From Elusimicrobia bacterium HGW-Elusimicrobia-3 (GTDB lineage Bacteria > Elusimicrobiota > Elusimicrobia > Elusimicrobiales > UBA9959), in contig PHAL01000005.1 in NCBI GenBank assembly GCA_002840355.1, positions 60,929 to 124,928 on the forward strand: a DNA stretch of 64,000 nt, written 5' to 3'. Positions 7,677 to 16,181 of the stretch are shown in pieces. Position 1 is the first letter of the stretch. Every line of letters begins with the position of its first letter. The notes beneath the pieces were generated by a model. That model ran no database searches and had not been told where the DNA came from. It saw nothing but the letters and a program-made list of their open reading frames with translations. Both the position numbers and the translations under genes were made by a program.

Positions 7677-7734
7677 TTATATTCTACGCGGCCAGGGCCG
7701 AGTAAAAGGCAAAAGATCGCTCAAATCCAGGTCT

Positions 7735-8406
7735 TTACGGGTAGGAACCGGCGTCCTCCATGTAATCCTCTATGGAGTCTTCAGCCTCGGGTTCGGCGGC
7801 CGGCGCGGGGGCGGGGGCGGCCTTCTTCTTGAGTACGCGCTTCTTCTTAGCGCCGGGGCGGGGCGCCTCCCTGTCTACCATTACCCGGCCGCCGTCTTCC
7901 TCCGCGGCCGGAACAACGGCGGCGGCGCCCTTCTTGCGCCTCACCAGCACCTTCTTCCTTGCGGGCTTAGGCGGCGCGGCCGCTTCGGCGGCGGGCTTGC
8001 TGGCGGCCTCCAGCATGGCGTCGTAGGCCTCGCGCTGCTCGTCGTCGAGGAATTCCCGCACCAGGTCGGGCATATCCTTGTTTATCTTGAGCATGGAGTA
8101 GCGGTTCTCGTTCATCTTGAAACGCCACTTCTTTTCCTCGGCGGAATTCCTGTCGTACTCCTTCATCAGCTTCTCGAACTCCGCGGTCTTCTTCCTGACC
8201 GCGGCGCTTATGCGATCCTCCTGCTTGGAACTGAGCCGCAGCGCCGTCGAGAGCTCGGACATTATCCTCCTGGCGTCCGGCCGCTGCACGGCCTCGCCCC
8301 TGGGCTCGCCGAGGCCGGGCATGGCCTCCAGGTCGGTCTTGCTCAGCCCCTGGCAGTAAGCGGCGGCGGGCAGCAGCAGCAGCGCGGAAATGATCAGTTT
8401 TTTCAT
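7735..8406 (-). CDS. Secreted Spy/CpxP-like protein with Lys/Ala/Pro tail
   Basis: A 223-residue protein with a signal peptide (KKLIISALLLLPAAAYCQG). Residues about 40-140 form charged helices (LSSKQEDRISAAVRKKTAEFEKLMKEY, then FLDDEQREAYDAML) that resemble periplasmic LTXXQ/Spy-like proteins. The last 80 residues are low-complexity Ala/Pro/Lys with KKKRVLKKK runs. AGGAG precedes the ATG at 8406, which is why the upstream ATG of the longer frame is rejected. It follows the glycosyltransferase gene by 28 bp. Its molecular role is unknown; a periplasmic chaperone or sensor is possible. Confidence 0.6.
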   Translation of the reverse strand: MKKLIISALLLLPAAAYCQGLSKTDLEAMPGLGEPRGEAVQRPDARRIMSELSTALRLSSKQEDRISAAVRKKTAEFEKLMKEYDRNSAEEKKWRFKMNENRYSMLKINKDMPDLVREFLDDEQREAYDAMLEAASKPAAEAAAPPKPARKKVLVRRKKGAAAVVPAAEEDGGRVMVDREAPRPGAKKKRVLKKKAAPAPAPAAEPEAEDSIEDYMEDAGSYP

Positions 8407-8434
8407 AGGAACGTTCTCCTCCGAAGCGTGAACT

Positions 8435-9679
8435 CTAGTCAACCAAATCGGCTATGGCCACCCTGCTGGTATGCTCGGTACGGCCCCAGAAGTCGGTGCC
8501 CCTGAACAAGCCGGCCACGAACACGGGCAGGCGCAGCAGGCCCAGCACCGGCTGCAGGAAATAGGCCGCGGCCAGGTCCGGGCGCGCGCGCTCCAGCAGC
8601 AGCGCCGTGGCCGGGTACAGCAGCAGCGGCACCAGCGCGAGCAATTTCATCGCGTGCTCCACGCCGGGCAGCGCGCCGTAGGCCCAGAGCACGATATTGA
8701 ACGAGTCCCGGCTCAGCCAGAGCAGGCCCGCGGCGCAGCCGGCGATGGCGAACCGGTAGGTCTGCGCGGAATACAGGGCGCCTTCGAAGGCGCGGGGATC
8801 GCGCAGGCGCAGCGCCCGGGCGGTCACGGCGGGCAGGTGGCGGCGGGCGGTATCCAGCGAGCCGCGCGTCCAGCGTATGGTGCGGCACAGGTACTGGGAG
8901 ATGGTTTCGGGCTCCTCGTCGTAGACCACCGCGCGGCTCTCCCACTCTATGCGCACGCCGTGGCGTATCAGCCGCATCTGCATCTCCAGGTCCTCGGTCA
9001 GGCAGGTCTCGTCCCAGGGGAACTTGCGCGCGGTTTCCGCGGTGAAGCACATCCCCTTGCCGTGCAGCGTGGCCGAAAGGCCCAGCGCCTGCTTGGGCAG
9101 CTGGAAGAACCTGTTGGAAACTATATGCCCGCCGGCGAGGATCTTCGCGAGCAGGTTGCCGGTATTCTTGGCCAGCTGCATCCCCTGCGCGGCGGCGGCG
9201 CCGGCTTCCAGCCTGTCGTTCATCGCCTCCAGGAAGTGCGGGTGCGCCAGGCTGTCGGCGTCGAAATAGCAGAAAGCTTCGTACCTGCCGGCCTCGAAGA
9301 TGCGCCCGGTGGCCCACTTCAGCGCCCGGCCTTTACCCGGTTTCAGGCCGGGGCCCGAATGGTCCAGCACTATCGCGCCGGCGGCGGCGGCGGCGGCGGC
9401 CGTACCGTCCTTGCAGTGGTCGGCCACCACGTAAATATCGAAAAGTTCCCGCGGGTATTTCAGGCCGGCCAGGCTCTGCACGGCCAGGCCCACCACCCCC
9501 TCCTCGTCGTGGGCGGGCAGCAGCAGGGCGAAACGGCGCCTGACGGCGGCGCGCGCGGGCGCGCGCAGACGCCCGAAGCCCCGGAAGCTCAGAAAGAGAT
9601 AAAAAAGGCCGGTCAGCAGCAGAAAAAGCTGCGCCAGATTGGAAAGTATTATTAATATAAAGTTTCCCATACAGACCAT
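8435..9679 (-). CDS. Membrane glycosyltransferase family 2 (processive type)
   Basis: A 414-residue GT2 enzyme with an N-terminal membrane helix (FILIILSNLAQLFLLLTGLFYLFLSF), a GT-A domain and C-terminal helices. Seen motifs: LLPAHDEE near the front, FDADS as the DxD metal site, TEDLEM as the catalytic acid region, and RTIRW in place of the QxxRW box of processive synthases. The R for Q change in that box is unusual. Such enzymes transfer a sugar from a nucleotide-sugar to a growing polysaccharide or lipid. A second ATG three codons in (9670) is an equally good start. It has its own promoter, divergent from the next gene. Confidence 0.82.
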   Translation of the reverse strand: MVCMGNFILIILSNLAQLFLLLTGLFYLFLSFRGFGRLRAPARAAVRRRFALLLPAHDEEGVVGLAVQSLAGLKYPRELFDIYVVADHCKDGTAAAAAAAGAIVLDHSGPGLKPGKGRALKWATGRIFEAGRYEAFCYFDADSLAHPHFLEAMNDRLEAGAAAAQGMQLAKNTGNLLAKILAGGHIVSNRFFQLPKQALGLSATLHGKGMCFTAETARKFPWDETCLTEDLEMQMRLIRHGVRIEWESRAVVYDEEPETISQYLCRTIRWTRGSLDTARRHLPAVTARALRLRDPRAFEGALYSAQTYRFAIAGCAAGLLWLSRDSFNIVLWAYGALPGVEHAMKLLALVPLLLYPATALLLERARPDLAAAYFLQPVLGLLRLPVFVAGLFRGTDFWGRTEHTSRVAIADLVD

Positions 9680-9726
9680 ACGGACCTGCCGGCCGCCGCC
9701 CCCCCGCCCCGGCCATGGATATCGTT

Positions 9727-9755
9727 ATAATACAAATGATGACGTGTTAAGGCAA
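9727..9755 (-). promoter_or_regulatory. Promoter for the glycosyltransferase operon
   Basis: Minus strand TTGCCT (9755-9750) and TATTAT (9732-9727) are separated by 17 bp. Transcription would start near 9720, about 40 nt before the gene. It may also serve the downstream Spy-like, pilin and RiPP genes, because no terminator is visible between them. Confidence 0.6.
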
Positions 9756-9767
9756 GAGGCCCGGCTG

Positions 9768-9796
9768 TTGACTCGCCGCCCTTTCGGTGTTATATT
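9768..9796 (+). promoter_or_regulatory. Strong sigma-70 promoter giving a leaderless transcript
   Basis: TTGACT (9768-9773) and TATATT (9791-9796) are separated by 17 bp. The start site predicted 7 nt after the -10 box falls on the A of the ATG at 9803. Confidence 0.7.
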
Positions 9797-9802
9797 ATGG
9801 GT

Positions 9803-10681
9803 ATGGCTGATGAAGCAAGAAAATCGGGCTGGAAGATCTGGGTATACCTGACCCCGGTCTACATCATAATCGCTATACCGCTGCTGATGTGGATAAAGAA
9901 GATCAACTCCAGCGACGTCGGTCTTTCCAAAGAGGAGTACAACGTTTTCAACGCCTCCGAAGGCGAGGTCAAGAAGCGCCGACAGCAGAAGAACTACGAC
10001 CCCGGCCTGACGGACATAGGCTACACGGTGCGCTACCGCAGCGGCGACGCGCCCGAAGGCAGCCTCGGCGGCGACGGCCCCTCGAAGGAAGCGGAGGAGC
10101 GGGTCCGCGAAGCGGCCGCAGCGCGCGGGCAGCAGGCCGCCGCCGGTGAGCAGGGATACAAACCCAAACCCGCCGCGCAGGCCGCGCTGGAATCCTCCGA
10201 CACCAGGGCCAAGGAGCAGATGGGCCTGGGCAACCAGAAGGGCTACCTCACCTACGCCGTAGGCAAGACGATGAACAACCCCAAGGCCGTGGCGGCGCTG
10301 ATGAACAATTCCTGGGTGGTCAAGGGCTTCATGGGGCGTTCCACGGTAAAAGGCGCGCTCGGCAGCCCCGAGGGGCTCAATAATTACCTGAAGAACACCA
10401 CCGCCGTGAACAATTTCCTCGGCAACAGCGTGGTGCAGGCGGCGATAAAGAACCCGGCCGTAGTGAACGCTTTCGCCGGCAGCGCCATGGCCGGCGCCAT
10501 CCTGTCCTCCCCCGGGGTGCAGGGCCTGATGCAGAACCCCCAGGCGCTCATGGAAATGGCCAACACCAATCCCGAGGTGATGCAGCTGCTCTCCAACCCC
10601 AACGTGATGGCCGCCCTGATGAACAATCCTCAGACGGCCGGCCTGGCCGCCAACCTGGGCGGCGGTTTCGCCCCCAAGTAG
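9803..10681 (+). CDS. Membrane-anchored protein with decapeptide helical repeats
   Basis: A 292-residue protein of no named family. One membrane helix at about 15-31 (VYLTPVYIIIAIPLLMWI) is followed by a charged linker. From about residue 150 to the end come around 13 degenerate units of about 10 residues, of the form NPxxVxxLLxN (for example NPEVMQLLSN, PNVMAALMNN, PAVVNAFAGS). The Asn-Pro-rich helical pattern resembles STI1/ubiquilin-type repeats that bind hydrophobic segments; this similarity is by eye only. The ATG at 9803 is chosen over 9797 because the promoter places the mRNA 5' end there; no ribosome-binding site is present. It stands alone as a single-gene unit. Confidence 0.65.
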   Translation: MADEARKSGWKIWVYLTPVYIIIAIPLLMWIKKINSSDVGLSKEEYNVFNASEGEVKKRRQQKNYDPGLTDIGYTVRYRSGDAPEGSLGGDGPSKEAEERVREAAAARGQQAAAGEQGYKPKPAAQAALESSDTRAKEQMGLGNQKGYLTYAVGKTMNNPKAVAALMNNSWVVKGFMGRSTVKGALGSPEGLNNYLKNTTAVNNFLGNSVVQAAIKNPAVVNAFAGSAMAGAILSSPGVQGLMQNPQALMEMANTNPEVMQLLSNPNVMAALMNNPQTAGLAANLGGGFAPK

Positions 10682-10717
10682 CCCCCCCGGCCCGCGCCCC
10701 CCGCGCGGCAGAACCTG

Positions 10718-10747
10718 TTGACACAAATCAACCAAAAGTCCTATATT
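10718..10747 (+). promoter_or_regulatory. Promoter for the subtilase gene
   Basis: TTGACA (10718-10723) and TATATT (10742-10747) are separated by 18 bp. The leader is about 35 nt and ends in GGAGGACAA before the ATG. Confidence 0.7.
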
Positions 10748-10788
10748 GGGCATAGGCCTCTTGGCCCGCCGTACATTTTGGAGGACAA

Positions 10789-12021
10789 ATGAACAAACTG
10801 TTAACCCTAGCCGCAGCCCTCATTCTCGCCGCGGCGGTAAGCGCCCAGGCGTCGCAGAAGATCGTCAGCTTCGACAGCGCCTACAAGAGCGCCATAGAGC
10901 GGAGCATAGCCGGCATAGGCGGCAAGGTCACCAGGAAGTTCGCCCTGGTCAACGCCTTGGTCGCCGAGTTCCCCGAAGACACCAAAGACACCAAGATCTA
11001 CTCCCTGCCCGGCGTCACCGACGTGGACGAGGACCGCTACATACGCTGGATCTCGGCCCCCGCCTCCATGAACGCCGTGCCGCTCCCCACCCTGGCGGGC
11101 GCCCTCGACATGATACGCTCCGGCGAAGGCTGGACGGCCCCCGCTTTCGGCGAGATCCGCGCCGAAGTGGACCCCTCCGAGAAGGAGATCCCCTGGGGCG
11201 TGCGGCGCGTGAACGCGGCCGCGGCCTGGGACCTCACCGCCGGCAAGGGCGTGAAAGTGGCCGTAGTGGACACCGGCGTGGACTACAACCACCCCGACCT
11301 GGCCCCCAATTACAAGGGCGGCTATAATGCCGTCACCCCCGGCGCTACCCCCCTCGACGACCAGGGCCACGGCACGCACGTGTCGGGCACCATCGCGGCG
11401 GCAAAGGACAACAACGGCGTGGTGGGCGTGGCCCCGGCCGTGGACCTGTACGGCGTGAAAGTGCTGGACAAGAACGGTTCCGGCCAGTATTCCTGGATAG
11501 TCGCCGGCATAGAGTGGGCGATACAGAACGGGATGCACGTCATCAACATGAGCCTCGGCGGCGGTTCGGGTACCGAAGCGATGCGCCAGGTGATGATAAA
11601 GGCCAATGAGGCCGGCGTGACGGTGGTCTGCGCGGCCGGCAACGACTCCGGCCCCGTTAACTACCCGGCCAAGTACCCGCAGGCCATAGCGGTCTCCGCT
11701 TCCGATTCCTCGGACAAGCTGGCCTACTTCTCCTCCCGCGGCGCCGAGATCGCCATGATAGCCCCCGGCGTAAGCGTGTACTCCACCAGGAAAGGCGGCG
11801 GCTACACCAGCATGTCCGGCACTTCCATGGCCTGCCCGCACGCGGCCGGCCTGGCCGCCCTCGCCGTGGGCGCCGGCGCCGAAGGCCCCGACGCCGTGCG
11901 CGCGGCCCTCAAGGCCGCCGCCGTCCCGCTCCCGGGGCTCAAACCCACCGACCAGGGCGCGGGCCTCGTGAACGCCGGCAAGATAAAAGAGAACGCCCTC
12001 TGGTACTACGAGATAAAGTAA
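10789..12021 (+). CDS. Secreted S8 family serine peptidase (subtilase)
   Basis: A 410-residue subtilisin-like protease with a signal peptide (about 1-22), an I9-type inhibitor pro-domain (about 24-85) and a catalytic domain. The triad is Asp161 in VVDTGVD, His194 in GHGTHVSGT and Ser346 in GTSMACPH, all in standard motifs. The pro-domain usually folds the enzyme and is then cleaved off. No C-terminal sorting domain is seen, so the enzyme is probably periplasmic or released. It has its own promoter, a strong GGAGG site and a terminator directly after, so it is monocistronic. Confidence 0.93.
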   Translation: MNKLLTLAAALILAAAVSAQASQKIVSFDSAYKSAIERSIAGIGGKVTRKFALVNALVAEFPEDTKDTKIYSLPGVTDVDEDRYIRWISAPASMNAVPLPTLAGALDMIRSGEGWTAPAFGEIRAEVDPSEKEIPWGVRRVNAAAAWDLTAGKGVKVAVVDTGVDYNHPDLAPNYKGGYNAVTPGATPLDDQGHGTHVSGTIAAAKDNNGVVGVAPAVDLYGVKVLDKNGSGQYSWIVAGIEWAIQNGMHVINMSLGGGSGTEAMRQVMIKANEAGVTVVCAAGNDSGPVNYPAKYPQAIAVSASDSSDKLAYFSSRGAEIAMIAPGVSVYSTRKGGGYTSMSGTSMACPHAAGLAALAVGAGAEGPDAVRAALKAAAVPLPGLKPTDQGAGLVNAGKIKENALWYYEIK

Positions 12022-12036
12022 GCCCGGAGAGCGAAT

Positions 12037-12068
12037 AAAAACCCCGCGGCCAGGCCGCGGGGTTTTTT
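12037..12068. terminator. Bidirectional rho-independent terminator
   Basis: CCCCGCGGC (12042-12050) pairs with GCCGCGGGG (12054-12062) across a 3-nt loop, flanked by A and T runs. It separates the subtilase from the convergent Met-rich protein gene. Confidence 0.9.
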
Positions 12069-12090
12069 ATTTATCAGGCTTCGCCGCTTA

Positions 12091-12813
12091 TTACCAGCCG
12101 TAACCCTCGCCGGTCAGCTGCTCGAGCCGCTGCTCCACTATCTTGGCCTTGTTGGCCTTGCGCTTGTCCAGGTTCTTTTTGAGCCTGCCGATCTCGCCCT
12201 CCATGTGCCTGACGCGCGCTTCCTGCCCCTTGCTCCGCAGGTCGAACAGTTCAGACAGCACCACCTTCAGGCGCTCGCGCATGGCCTTCTTCTCGGTGTC
12301 GGAAGCCTTGTTATACTTGAGGGAGAGCTCCTTGCTCTCGAACTCCAGCGCCAGGGCGCGCACGGCGTCCTTCTCCATGGCCTCGTCCTGCTGCATCCTG
12401 GCCACGGCGAACAACTTGCCGGACATCTGCAGGACCATCTTGTACTTGGCCGGGGCCGTTTCTTTGAGCTCGGCCACCTTCCTGGCGAAGGCCGGGTCAT
12501 GCTTCTTGATCACGCCCAGCACCTTCTCCTCGGCGAAGAAGCCGCCTTCCTTGCCCTGGCGCATCATCATCTTCTTCTTGACCACCATCCGCTCCTGGTC
12601 CATGCCCTGGCCCTGACCGCGCTGCTGCATGCCGGGGCCCATGCCGCGGGCGCCCATGCCGGGGCCGCCCATGCCGGGACGCATGCCCGGGCCGTCTTCC
12701 ATCATCTCCATCTCGTCCTCTTCCTCAAGGCCCGGGCCTTCCTGGGCCGCGGCAAAAGCCGGCGCCCAGAGCAGCGCCAGCGCCATAGTCCATAACGTAA
12801 GTTTCTTATTCAT
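12091..12813 (-). CDS. Secreted Met/Gly-rich protein of the ECF sigma operon
   Basis: A 240-residue secreted protein with a signal peptide (about 1-23). Residues 25-75 are an acidic then Met/Gly/Pro-rich stretch with repeated GPGM and GMG units, followed by MVVKKKMMMR; the rest is highly charged helix. Met-rich segments in periplasmic proteins can bind Cu(I) or serve as oxidation sinks, but nothing proves this here. It is third in an operon after an ECF sigma factor and its anti-sigma factor, so it may be the sensed or regulated effector. No family is recognised beyond a loose likeness to Spy/LTXXQ helices. Confidence 0.6.
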   Translation of the reverse strand: MNKKLTLWTMALALLWAPAFAAAQEGPGLEEEDEMEMMEDGPGMRPGMGGPGMGARGMGPGMQQRGQGQGMDQERMVVKKKMMMRQGKEGGFFAEEKVLGVIKKHDPAFARKVAELKETAPAKYKMVLQMSGKLFAVARMQQDEAMEKDAVRALALEFESKELSLKYNKASDTEKKAMRERLKVVLSELFDLRSKGQEARVRHMEGEIGRLKKNLDKRKANKAKIVEQRLEQLTGEGYGW

Positions 12814-12837
12814 ACCGCCTCCTTGTAAAACCCCTCG

Positions 12838-13317
12838 CTAAACGTTTTTGCTGAAATCCAGGCTCTGGTCCTCCAGGTCGCTCAGGCGGTACTCCCAGTC
12901 CCGCTGGGCGGACAGGGCGTCCGCCTGCGCCTGGTACACCGAGTATTCCACCGAGTCCAGGCGGGAATCCAGGCCGCTGTTCCAGGCCAGGTCGGGGGAA
13001 GGCGTACGGCCGGAGAAAGCGAAAACAAAAGCCATGGCGGAGGCCAGCGCGCCGGAGAGCAGCGCCTCGCCCCAGCTGAACCGGAAGCCGCGGCGGCCCT
13101 CTGCGGCGGCGCGGGCGGCCCGCATTATCGACAAAACGGTACCGCGGGAGGGCTCGGCCGGGGAAGCAGCCAGGGCGCCGTCGGCGGCCCGCAACGCGGC
13201 CAGCTCGGCCCTGCAGGCGGCGCAGCCGGACAAATGCGCTTCGGCCTCGGCCGCCAGCCCCTGGCCGGCCTCGCCGTAGGCGTAAAGTATGAGTTTCTCG
13301 CCGTATTCGCAGTTCAT
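12838..13317 (-). CDS. Anti-sigma factor with zinc-finger motif
   Basis: A 159-residue membrane protein. The N-terminal half carries HLSGCAAC (H-x3-C-x2-C), the ZAS-type anti-sigma zinc motif, in a helical domain that holds ECF sigma factors. One membrane helix (EALLSGALASAMAFVFAFSG) lies near the middle, and a short extracytoplasmic helical tail follows. AGGAG precedes the ATG at 13317, so the upstream ATG of the longer frame is rejected. It lies 38 bp after the sigma factor gene, which it presumably controls. Confidence 0.85.
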   Translation of the reverse strand: MNCEYGEKLILYAYGEAGQGLAAEAEAHLSGCAACRAELAALRAADGALAASPAEPSRGTVLSIMRAARAAAEGRRGFRFSWGEALLSGALASAMAFVFAFSGRTPSPDLAWNSGLDSRLDSVEYSVYQAQADALSAQRDWEYRLSDLEDQSLDFSKNV

Positions 13318-13355
13318 AACCGTCTCCTGTATATACAACGCGCCGCCCCCGGTTT

Positions 13356-13928
13356 TTATTGCGCGTCGCCGCCCAGTTTTTCCCTCAATTTGGCGGCGGC
13401 CCGGCTCATGCGCGCCAGCACCGTGCCGATAGGCACCTTCAGCGCTTCGGCTATTTCCTTGAAGGAGAGCTCCGAGTAATGCCGCAGGTAGAACACCTCC
13501 CGCTGGTCCTCCGACAGGGCGGCCAGCGCCGCGTCTATGCGCGCGGCCTCGGCCTTGCCGTAAAAAGCCTCGGCCGGACCGGGCTCGGCCGCAGCCGTGA
13601 AATCCGCCGGGCCGGGCTTGGCCCCGTCCCCGTACAGCGACACCTCGCCCCGCGCCGAATCGCGCCTGAAATAGTCCATCGCGGCGTTGCGGGCAACCGT
13701 GAACAGCCAGGCCTTGAACTTCTCCCGCTCGTTATAAGCGCCGGGATTCCTGACCAGCTTCAGGAACACCTCCTGGAACAGGTCCTCGGCCGCGTCGCGG
13801 CGGCCGGTCAGGCGCAGCAGGTAGCCGAACAGGGCCGCCTGGTGGCGCTCCATCAGCAGCCCCAGGGCCTCGGCGTCCCCGGCCTTAAAGGCGGAGACCA
13901 GTTCGGAATCGGTGTTTTCTTCGGACAT
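13356..13928 (-). CDS. ECF-type RNA polymerase sigma factor
   Basis: A 190-residue ECF sigma factor. Region 2 covers about 20-95 (ERHQAALFGYLLRLTGRRDAAEDLFQEVFLKL, then FKAWLFTVARNAAMDYFRR) and region 4 covers about 130-185 (LSEDQREVFYLRHYSELSFKEIAEALKVPIGTVLARMSRA), with a helix-turn-helix. It directs RNA polymerase to a stress regulon that normally includes its own operon. AGGAG precedes the ATG. The cognate anti-sigma factor is the next gene. Confidence 0.93.
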   Translation of the reverse strand: MSEENTDSELVSAFKAGDAEALGLLMERHQAALFGYLLRLTGRRDAAEDLFQEVFLKLVRNPGAYNEREKFKAWLFTVARNAAMDYFRRDSARGEVSLYGDGAKPGPADFTAAAEPGPAEAFYGKAEAARIDAALAALSEDQREVFYLRHYSELSFKEIAEALKVPIGTVLARMSRAAAKLREKLGGDAQ

Positions 13929-14047
13929 TAGTCGGCCCGCTCCTGAACAACGCGGCGGCCGCTCCTTTTATTGCGCGCGCCCGTCCGCTATACAGTATAC
14001 TCCCTTATTCTACTCTCTCCCCATAATTTCATACGATATATACCGTC

Positions 14048-16117
14048 GTGCGGAAAATCAATCTTATTCTTTTATTTCTGCTGTTTCAATCCCGGGCCGT
14101 TTTTGCGGCCCCGGACCCCTACGCCCTTTACCTCAGAGGCGACCTGCGCCTCGCCGCCTCGGCCTACATGGCGCTGGCCGCCGAAAACCCCGCCGAAGCC
14201 CGCCCGCTGCTGAACGCCGCCATGTCGCTGCGCCAGTCCGGCCGCTATCCCGAAGCGGCCGCCGCGCTGGTGCGCGCGCTGGAGCGCGACCCGCACGCCC
14301 CCGATATCTACTCCGAGCTGGGCTGGCTGCGCTTCCACCAGGCCGACTACGACGGCGCGCGCTCGGCCTTCGAGACGGCCATCCGCATCCAGTCCCTGCA
14401 CGCCCGCGCCGAACTGGGCCTGGCCAGCGTCTACTCCAACCTCGAGGACAAGGCGCGCACCCTGGAGCACCTGGAGAAGTACCGCCTGCTCAGGCCGGAC
14501 TTCTCGGGCGTGGACTATATCCTGGCCTGGAACTACATGAATTTCGGCATGCACAAGGAGGCCGAGGGGGCCCTGATAGAGGCCCTGCGCAAGGACGTGT
14601 CCTTCACCGAGGCGCGCCTGCCGCTGGCCGGCATCTACGCCCGGCAGGGCAAGTTCGACGAGGCCTGGAACCAGTATCACCGCGTGCTCTCCTACGCGCC
14701 CGGCCACCCGGTGGCCTCAAAGATGATGAAGGTGCTGGAAGGCAAGCTCAGCAAGCAGCCGGAGGAGATACGCCCGCCCTTCCGCGTTACCAAGCCGCTG
14801 GTGATGGAGCCGGTGGACGCGCTGGCCAGCCTTTCCGACTCGGTGAGGATACGCGTGGGGCTGGGCACCACGGCCACCGGCAAGCAGGGGGCCAACAACC
14901 TGCTCAGGATAAAGTCCTTCGAAGGCCTCACGGTGACCGGCAAGGCCAGTAAGAAACTTTACGCCTCCATCCCGCCCGACCAGGCCTGGACCGTGCAGGC
15001 CGAGGGCGGCAAGGTGGTGCTCAAAGACCCGGCCGGCACCGTGTATGGGCGCTTCGCCGGGCCGATACTGGTGAGGCCCGGCAAGCGGGAAGGCACGGTG
15101 ATCTTCGACGCCGCCGCTAAAACTAAAAACCCTTTTTTCCGCTGGTCGGACCGGCAGTACCGCGGCTACATAGAGCTGTACCCCAACGGCAGCCGGGGGA
15201 TAGGCGTGGTCAACGTGGTGGAGAACGAGCTGTACCTGCTGGGCGTGGTGCCCAGCGAGGTGGCGCCGCAGTGGCCCTACGAGTCGCTCAAGGCGCAGGC
15301 CGTGATAGCGCGCACCCAGGTGCTCATACGCCGGGCGCGCGGCGGCATCCACAAGAAAGAGGGCTACCATCTCTGCGACGGCCAGCACTGCCAGGCCTAC
15401 AAGGGCAAATCCATCGAGGCCAATACCACAACCCGCGCCGTCATAGATACCGAGGGCGAGATCCTGACCTACCGCGGCCGGCCCGCCTACACCTTCTTCC
15501 ACTCCAACTGCGGCGGCTGGATACAGGCCTCCAAGGAGGTCACCGGCTGGGGCGATTCCCCCTATTTGGTCACCAAGGCCGACGGCGACCCGGGCAAGAC
15601 CGAGGCCCCGCGCGACCCCTGGGACTGGCATTTATGGATAACCGGCAACCCGCCAGCCAACTGCAATTACCCCGGCCGGGTGCGCGCCTCGGAATTCCGC
15701 TGGATGAAGATCATACGCCAGAAAGACATGACCTTCCGCGTGAACAAGGATTACGCGGTGGGCGAGATCATAAACATCATACCGCTGCGCCGCAGCCCGT
15801 CGGGCAACGTCAACGGCCTGCGCATAGTCGGCTCTAAAAAGACCGTGGACGTCACCCGCGAGCACCTGATACGCAACATACTCGGCTTCAGTTCCCTCAA
15901 GAGCACGCTGTTCGAGATAGAGGTCAACCGCCACAAGAACGGCCGGGTGCGCAATTACTGGATCTACGGCGGCGGCTGGGGCCACGCCATCGGCCTGTGC
16001 CAGAGCGGCGCCGCCGGCCTGGCCGGCAAATACGACAAGAATTACAGGGAGATCCTGGACTTCTACTTCCCCGGCACCAACATCCGCCGCATCAAGTACG
16101 TGAAGAAATCAAAATAA
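14048..16117 (+). CDS. TPR protein with SpoIID/LytB domain
   Basis: A 689-residue secreted protein. After a signal peptide (about 1-21) come TPR-like helical repeats at about 25-230. A middle beta-rich part is followed by a SpoIID/LytB domain at about 370-680 with its typical wording: VVPSEVAPQWPYESLKAQAVIARTQV, FHSNCGG, and GGGWGHAIGLCQSGAAGLA. In sporulating Firmicutes SpoIID is a lytic transglycosylase acting on stem-peptide-free glycan; in Gram-negatives related proteins remodel peptidoglycan. The start is GTG with no clear ribosome-binding site. It is divergent from the sigma operon and ends at its own terminator. Confidence 0.85.
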   Translation: MRKINLILLFLLFQSRAVFAAPDPYALYLRGDLRLAASAYMALAAENPAEARPLLNAAMSLRQSGRYPEAAAALVRALERDPHAPDIYSELGWLRFHQADYDGARSAFETAIRIQSLHARAELGLASVYSNLEDKARTLEHLEKYRLLRPDFSGVDYILAWNYMNFGMHKEAEGALIEALRKDVSFTEARLPLAGIYARQGKFDEAWNQYHRVLSYAPGHPVASKMMKVLEGKLSKQPEEIRPPFRVTKPLVMEPVDALASLSDSVRIRVGLGTTATGKQGANNLLRIKSFEGLTVTGKASKKLYASIPPDQAWTVQAEGGKVVLKDPAGTVYGRFAGPILVRPGKREGTVIFDAAAKTKNPFFRWSDRQYRGYIELYPNGSRGIGVVNVVENELYLLGVVPSEVAPQWPYESLKAQAVIARTQVLIRRARGGIHKKEGYHLCDGQHCQAYKGKSIEANTTTRAVIDTEGEILTYRGRPAYTFFHSNCGGWIQASKEVTGWGDSPYLVTKADGDPGKTEAPRDPWDWHLWITGNPPANCNYPGRVRASEFRWMKIIRQKDMTFRVNKDYAVGEIINIIPLRRSPSGNVNGLRIVGSKKTVDVTREHLIRNILGFSSLKSTLFEIEVNRHKNGRVRNYWIYGGGWGHAIGLCQSGAAGLAGKYDKNYREILDFYFPGTNIRRIKYVKKSK

Positions 16118-16131
16118 CTCTCCCGGCCAAT

Positions 16132-16161
16132 AAAAAACCCCGCCTGCGAGCGGGGTTTTTT
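16132..16161. terminator. Bidirectional rho-independent terminator
   Basis: CCCCGC (16138-16143) pairs with GCGGGG (16150-16155), flanked by AAAAAA and TTTTTT. It lies between the SpoIID gene and the convergent korB. Confidence 0.88.
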
Positions 16162-16181
16162 ATTCTCTGCCTGGCTTGTCT

